This document shows, piece after piece, positions 5,062 through 7,871 of a DNA stretch of 7,871 nt; the first letter of the stretch is position 1; the number at the start of each line of letters is the position of its first letter. The position numbers and the translations under genes were made by a program. Where the stretch lies: contig DJPG01000066.1 in NCBI GenBank assembly GCA_002439735.1, positions 1 to 7,871 of the forward strand, written 5' to 3'. The notes beneath the pieces were generated by a model. It did no database searches, had not been told where the DNA came from, and saw only the letters and a program-made list of their open reading frames with translations. Source of the stretch: Firmicutes bacterium UBA6418. Its GTDB lineage: Bacteria; Bacillota; Clostridia; Peptostreptococcales; Anaerovoracaceae.

Positions 5062-6903
5062 TCAGGTTGTTTTTTGTGCTTCGATCTTTTCGGCCAGATC
5101 GTTCAGATAGACCCAGCGTTCCATTTTTTCGTCCAAGGACGCGGTGAGCTGCTCGCGCTGCGCGGTCAGCTCCTGCAGCTTGCCGTAATCGCTGCCGGCT
5201 TGGTTGATCTGCGCTTCCACCGCGGTGATCGCGTCTTCCAGCGCGGCGATGTCCGCGTCGATGGTTTCAAACTCCCGCTGTTCTTTATAGGAAAATTTGA
5301 GTTTTTTCGGCCTTTCGGCGATGCGGTTGTCCGTTTTGGTCGGCGCTCCGTCGGCAGGCGCATCCGCTCTCGCCCCCGTCTTGCCTGCGGCTTTTCCGGC
5401 TGCTTTCTCTGCCGCCTGCCCGGCTGCGCGCCGCGCGGCCCAGTCGCTGTAACCGCCCGGATAATGCGCGATGTGACCGTTTGGCTCATAGACAAAGGTC
5501 CGCATAGCAACCCGGTCGATAAAATGCCGGTCGTGCGATACAGCAATCACCGCGCCCGCGAACGTGTCCAGATAATCCTCCAGAATGCACAGGGTGTCGA
5601 TATCCAGATCGTTGGTCGGTTCGTCCAGCAGCAGGACATTCGGCGCTCCCATGAGAATGCCCAAAAGATACAGCCTCCGCTGCTCGCCGCCGGACAGCCG
5701 TCCCACCGGGATGGAGTGCATATGCGGCGGGAACAGGAAGCGCTCCAGCATCTGGGACGCGCTGATATAGCCGTCTTCGGTCCGGACATTGTGGGCAATG
5801 TCACAGATGTATTCGATGACCCGGCGCGATTTGTCCATCTGTTCGTTTTCTTGTGAAAAATAGCCGATCTTGACCGTTTCTCCGATCTCGACACTGCCGC
5901 TGTCCGCTGCAAGCTCGCCGGTGATCAGCTTGAGGAGCGTCGACTTGCCGGCGCCGTTTTCACCGATGATGCCGATGCGGTCGTCCCGCAGCACATTGTA
6001 GGAAAAGTCCGCGATGACCGGCACGCCGTCAAAAGCTTTGGAGACATGATGCAGTTCGATGATCTTTTTTCCTAAGCGTGAGGATACCGACTTCATTTCC
6101 AGCGCGGTGTTGTTGACAACGAGTTTGCTGTCCTCTAACTGATGAAACCGTTCGATGCGGCCCTTTGCCTTGGTCGTCCGGGCCTGCGCGCCGCGGCGCA
6201 TCCATTCCAGCTCCCGCCGGTACAGCGTCCGCCGCTTGCGTTCCGAGGCAAGCGCCATTTCTTCGCGAGCCGCCCGGTTTTCCAGATATACCTCGTAGTT
6301 TCCCTCGTGGCGGTACAGTTTGCCGTCGGTCAGTTCCAGGATCACATTGGTGACCCGGTCCAGAAAGTAGCGGTCATGGGTGACCATAAAGATCGCGCCG
6401 CGGAACTTTTTGAGATAAGCTTCCAGCCATTCCACCGTATCGCTGTCGATATGGTTGGTCGGCTCGTCCAGAATAAGGATATCGCAGGGGTTGGTAAAAA
6501 TGCCTGCCATGGCGACGCGCTTGCGTTCACCGCCGGACAGCGTCCCCATTTTTTTGTCAAAGTCCGTGATGCCCAGCTGGTTCAGCATGGATTTGCACGG
6601 ATAGTCTCCCTCGACAGCCGTTTCCGGCGTCAGATAGCTGATCGCCTGCTCCAACACGGTCTTTTCCGGATCGCAGACCGGGGCCTGCGGCAGGTAACCG
6701 ATGCGGACGCCGCCGGTGAGAACGATCTTGCCGGAGTCTGCGTCTTCCGCGCCCGCCGTGATCCGCAGCAGGGTGGATTTTCCGGTGCCGTTGACGCCGA
6801 TCAGGCCGATCTTGTCGCCCTCGTTGATGGCGTAGGAAAGATGCGACAGCAAGGGGTTGACGGTATAGGATTTGGAGATATCGGTTGCGTTCAGTAAGAT
6901 CAA
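5062..6903 (-). CDS. ABC-F family ATPase, Uup/YfmR type
   Basis: A 613-residue cytosolic ABC-F protein with two fused ATPase domains and no membrane part. Known members bind the ribosomal E site and adjust peptidyl-tRNA or relieve stalling; Uup/YfmR types are housekeeping rather than drug-resistance forms. Domain 1 has Walker A GVNGTGKST (36-44), signature LSGGE (122-126), Walker B ILILDE (142-147) and H-loop H176. The interdomain arm includes WMRRGAQARTTKAKGR (234-249) and is short, unlike long-armed resistance factors. Domain 2 has GENGAGKST (314-322), LSGGE (403-407), VLLLDE (423-428) and H457. An Ala/Lys-rich linker (about 488-520) leads to a C-terminal coiled coil (about 535-611), the DNA/RNA-binding tail of Uup-like proteins. 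The start is TTG, 7 nt after AGGAGG, overlapping the topB stop codon. All catalytic motifs are intact. It lies downstream of topB in one unit; a specific stress role cannot be read from the sequence. Confidence 0.93.
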   Translation of the reverse strand: MILLNATDISKSYTVNPLLSHLSYAINEGDKIGLIGVNGTGKSTLLRITAGAEDADSGKIVLTGGVRIGYLPQAPVCDPEKTVLEQAISYLTPETAVEGDYPCKSMLNQLGITDFDKKMGTLSGGERKRVAMAGIFTNPCDILILDEPTNHIDSDTVEWLEAYLKKFRGAIFMVTHDRYFLDRVTNVILELTDGKLYRHEGNYEVYLENRAAREEMALASERKRRTLYRRELEWMRRGAQARTTKAKGRIERFHQLEDSKLVVNNTALEMKSVSSRLGKKIIELHHVSKAFDGVPVIADFSYNVLRDDRIGIIGENGAGKSTLLKLITGELAADSGSVEIGETVKIGYFSQENEQMDKSRRVIEYICDIAHNVRTEDGYISASQMLERFLFPPHMHSIPVGRLSGGEQRRLYLLGILMGAPNVLLLDEPTNDLDIDTLCILEDYLDTFAGAVIAVSHDRHFIDRVAMRTFVYEPNGHIAHYPGGYSDWAARRAAGQAAEKAAGKAAGKTGARADAPADGAPTKTDNRIAERPKKLKFSYKEQREFETIDADIAALEDAITAVEAQINQAGSDYGKLQELTAQREQLTASLDEKMERWVYLNDLAEKIEAQKTT

Positions 6904-7871
6904 GGTCGTTCCTCCTGTTTGAAATCAAAGGTATAGTCGCCGTCGGCGTTCAGATGCACCTTGGCGGTGAATGCTTTTCCGGCCTTAGAGCGGAAGTTCG
7001 CGGCGACTTCTCCGCCGTTGAGCAGCTGTTTCATTTCCGGATAGGAAAAATCATGGCCACAGAAGCTGCGGAACACTTTATGGCCGCACTTTTTGACACT
7101 GCAGAACACACCCCACTGATTCAGCACGGCTTTTTTCTGACATTTCGGACAGCGTACCGTTTCTTCGAAAAAGACCATCTCGATCTCACCTTTTTCGTTC
7201 AGCTTCAGCGCCGCGCGGAACGGTTTGCCGGCGCGAGTCTTGAAATTCAGATACCCGCTCCGCTGTCCGGCTTCCAGCTTGCGCAGGAGCTCCGTATCGA
7301 TCTCGGCGCCGCTGGTGTTCTTGTAGATCCTCGCGCCGCAGCCGAGGCACTGATAGACTTTTTTCTGTTCTTCGAGGACGCCGCCGCACTTGAGGCAGCG
7401 GATGTCGGTCTGCACCGGTTCAAACGGCGCCAGCTCGGCCTCGACTTCTTCGAGATCCTGCCCGATCTTTTGGCACATTTCCCGCAGTTTTTCCAAGACC
7501 TCCGCCATGACCTGCTCATATTCGGCTTCGCCGCGCTGCACTTTTTTGATGTTATTGTCCATATTGGCGGCGAAAACCGGGTAAGCGATGTCAAAATCCT
7601 GCACGGCTTCGATATAGGCCTTTCCTTTCTCTGTGATGTACAGGCCGGACTTTTTTTCTTCCACATAACCGGAATCGATGATATCGCGGATGATCGACGC
7701 CCGGGTCGCCGGGGTGCCGATGCCTTGCGAATCGGACAGAGATTTTTTCAGTTCCTTGTCCTCGATCTGCGTGGCGATGTTGCGCATGGCGTTGATCAAG
7801 GTCGCCTGCGTCAAACGTTTCGGCGGTGAGGTTTCCTTTTGTACCGGCTGTATGGTGCTTGCCGTGACGCG
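6900..7871 (-). CDS. topB: DNA topoisomerase III, C-terminal part (cut by the window edge)
   Basis: Type IA topoisomerase that relaxes and decatenates DNA by cutting one strand. The frame stays open to base 7871, so 323 C-terminal residues are visible and the Toprim domain and catalytic Tyr lie outside. Visible residues 18-30 (KRLTQATLINAMR) and 50-59 (GIGTPATRAS) are highly typical of the end of the catalytic core, followed by a winged-helix-like segment (DIIDSGYVEEKKSGLYITEKG). The tail has two zinc-ribbon-like units: C159-x2-C162 with C175-x2-C178, and C241-x2-C244 with C257-x4-C262. Each is followed by a Toprim_Crpt-type repeat (SGYLNFKTRAGKPF and VAANFRSKAGKAF). Zinc-finger tails with such repeats are usual in Bacillota TopB. 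The TGA stop overlaps the TTG start of the ABC-F gene, so the two are likely translationally coupled. The alternative, topoisomerase I (TopA), is less likely given the repeat type. Confidence 0.9.
   Translation of the reverse strand, partial: RVTASTIQPVQKETSPPKRLTQATLINAMRNIATQIEDKELKKSLSDSQGIGTPATRASIIRDIIDSGYVEEKKSGLYITEKGKAYIEAVQDFDIAYPVFAANMDNNIKKVQRGEAEYEQVMAEVLEKLREMCQKIGQDLEEVEAELAPFEPVQTDIRCLKCGGVLEEQKKVYQCLGCGARIYKNTSGAEIDTELLRKLEAGQRSGYLNFKTRAGKPFRAALKLNEKGEIEMVFFEETVRCPKCQKKAVLNQWGVFCSVKKCGHKVFRSFCGHDFSYPEMKQLLNGGEVAANFRSKAGKAFTAKVHLNADGDYTFDFKQEERP
6911..6916 (-). promoter_or_regulatory. Ribosome binding site supporting a TTG start for the ABC-F gene
   Basis: Minus-strand AGGAGG sits 7 nt before the TTG at 6903 and lies inside the end of topB. 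The next in-frame residues (ILLNATDISKSY) already belong to the conserved first strand, and no ATG is available nearby. Confidence 0.8.

Noticed and set aside
4833..5147. Plus-strand open frame of 104 codons with a hydrophobic start
   Set aside because: No ribosome binding site; the hydrophobic look comes from T-rich DNA, and the 3' end is antisense to the ABC-F gene.
5074..5856. Long plus-strand open frame antisense to the ABC-F gene
   Set aside because: A shadow of the well-supported ABC-F frame, with no start signal and no recognisable domain.
6885..7829. Long plus-strand open frame antisense to topB
   Set aside because: High GC at third positions of topB opens the opposite frame; the minus-strand product has clear topoisomerase motifs and the antisense product has none.

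Overview
The window looks like chromosomal DNA from an anaerobic member of the Bacillota (Clostridia, probably a gut-type Eubacteriales species). The reasons are strong AGGAGG-type ribosome binding sites, moderate to high GC in the housekeeping genes, a clostridial Rpn/TIGR01784-type nuclease, an internalin-J-like cysteine-ladder leucine-rich-repeat (LRR) surface protein, and a topB plus ABC-F pair. This is inferred from gene families; I cannot name a species.

Layout. (1) 55-1101, minus: an Rpn/PD-(D/E)XK family nuclease ('putative transposase') whose frame carries an extra 120-bp, structured, in-frame insert at 583-702. (2) 1102-1411: a divergent intergenic region with a good sigma-70-type promoter for the nuclease, short repeats, and a weaker candidate promoter for the rightward unit. 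(3) 1412-4652, plus: a two-gene unit made of a small DUF2442 protein and, 19 nt later, a 990-residue secreted protein. The secreted protein has a signal peptide, two tandem beta-solenoid-like modules, a Cys/His-containing linker domain, an EF-hand-like cap, 21-residue LRRs with one Cys per turn, and a C-terminal beta-rich region. (4) 4653-5061: a hairpin, a strong and probably bidirectional terminator, then about 300 bp of AT-rich DNA in which I see no gene. (5) 5062-7871, minus: a two-gene housekeeping-type unit, topB (3' part only, cut by the window edge) followed by a Uup/YfmR-type ABC-F ATPase. The two frames overlap in the 4 bases TTGA, which suggests translational coupling.

How the parts fit. 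The right half is ordinary translation and DNA-topology machinery. The left half is accessory: a secreted adhesin-like or binding protein of mosaic construction, its small operon partner, and a divergent Rpn nuclease gene. I found no CRISPR array, tRNA, rRNA, classical insertion sequence or prophage genes. The most unusual feature is the in-frame structured insert in the Rpn gene, which resembles the behaviour of protein-coding palindromic elements.
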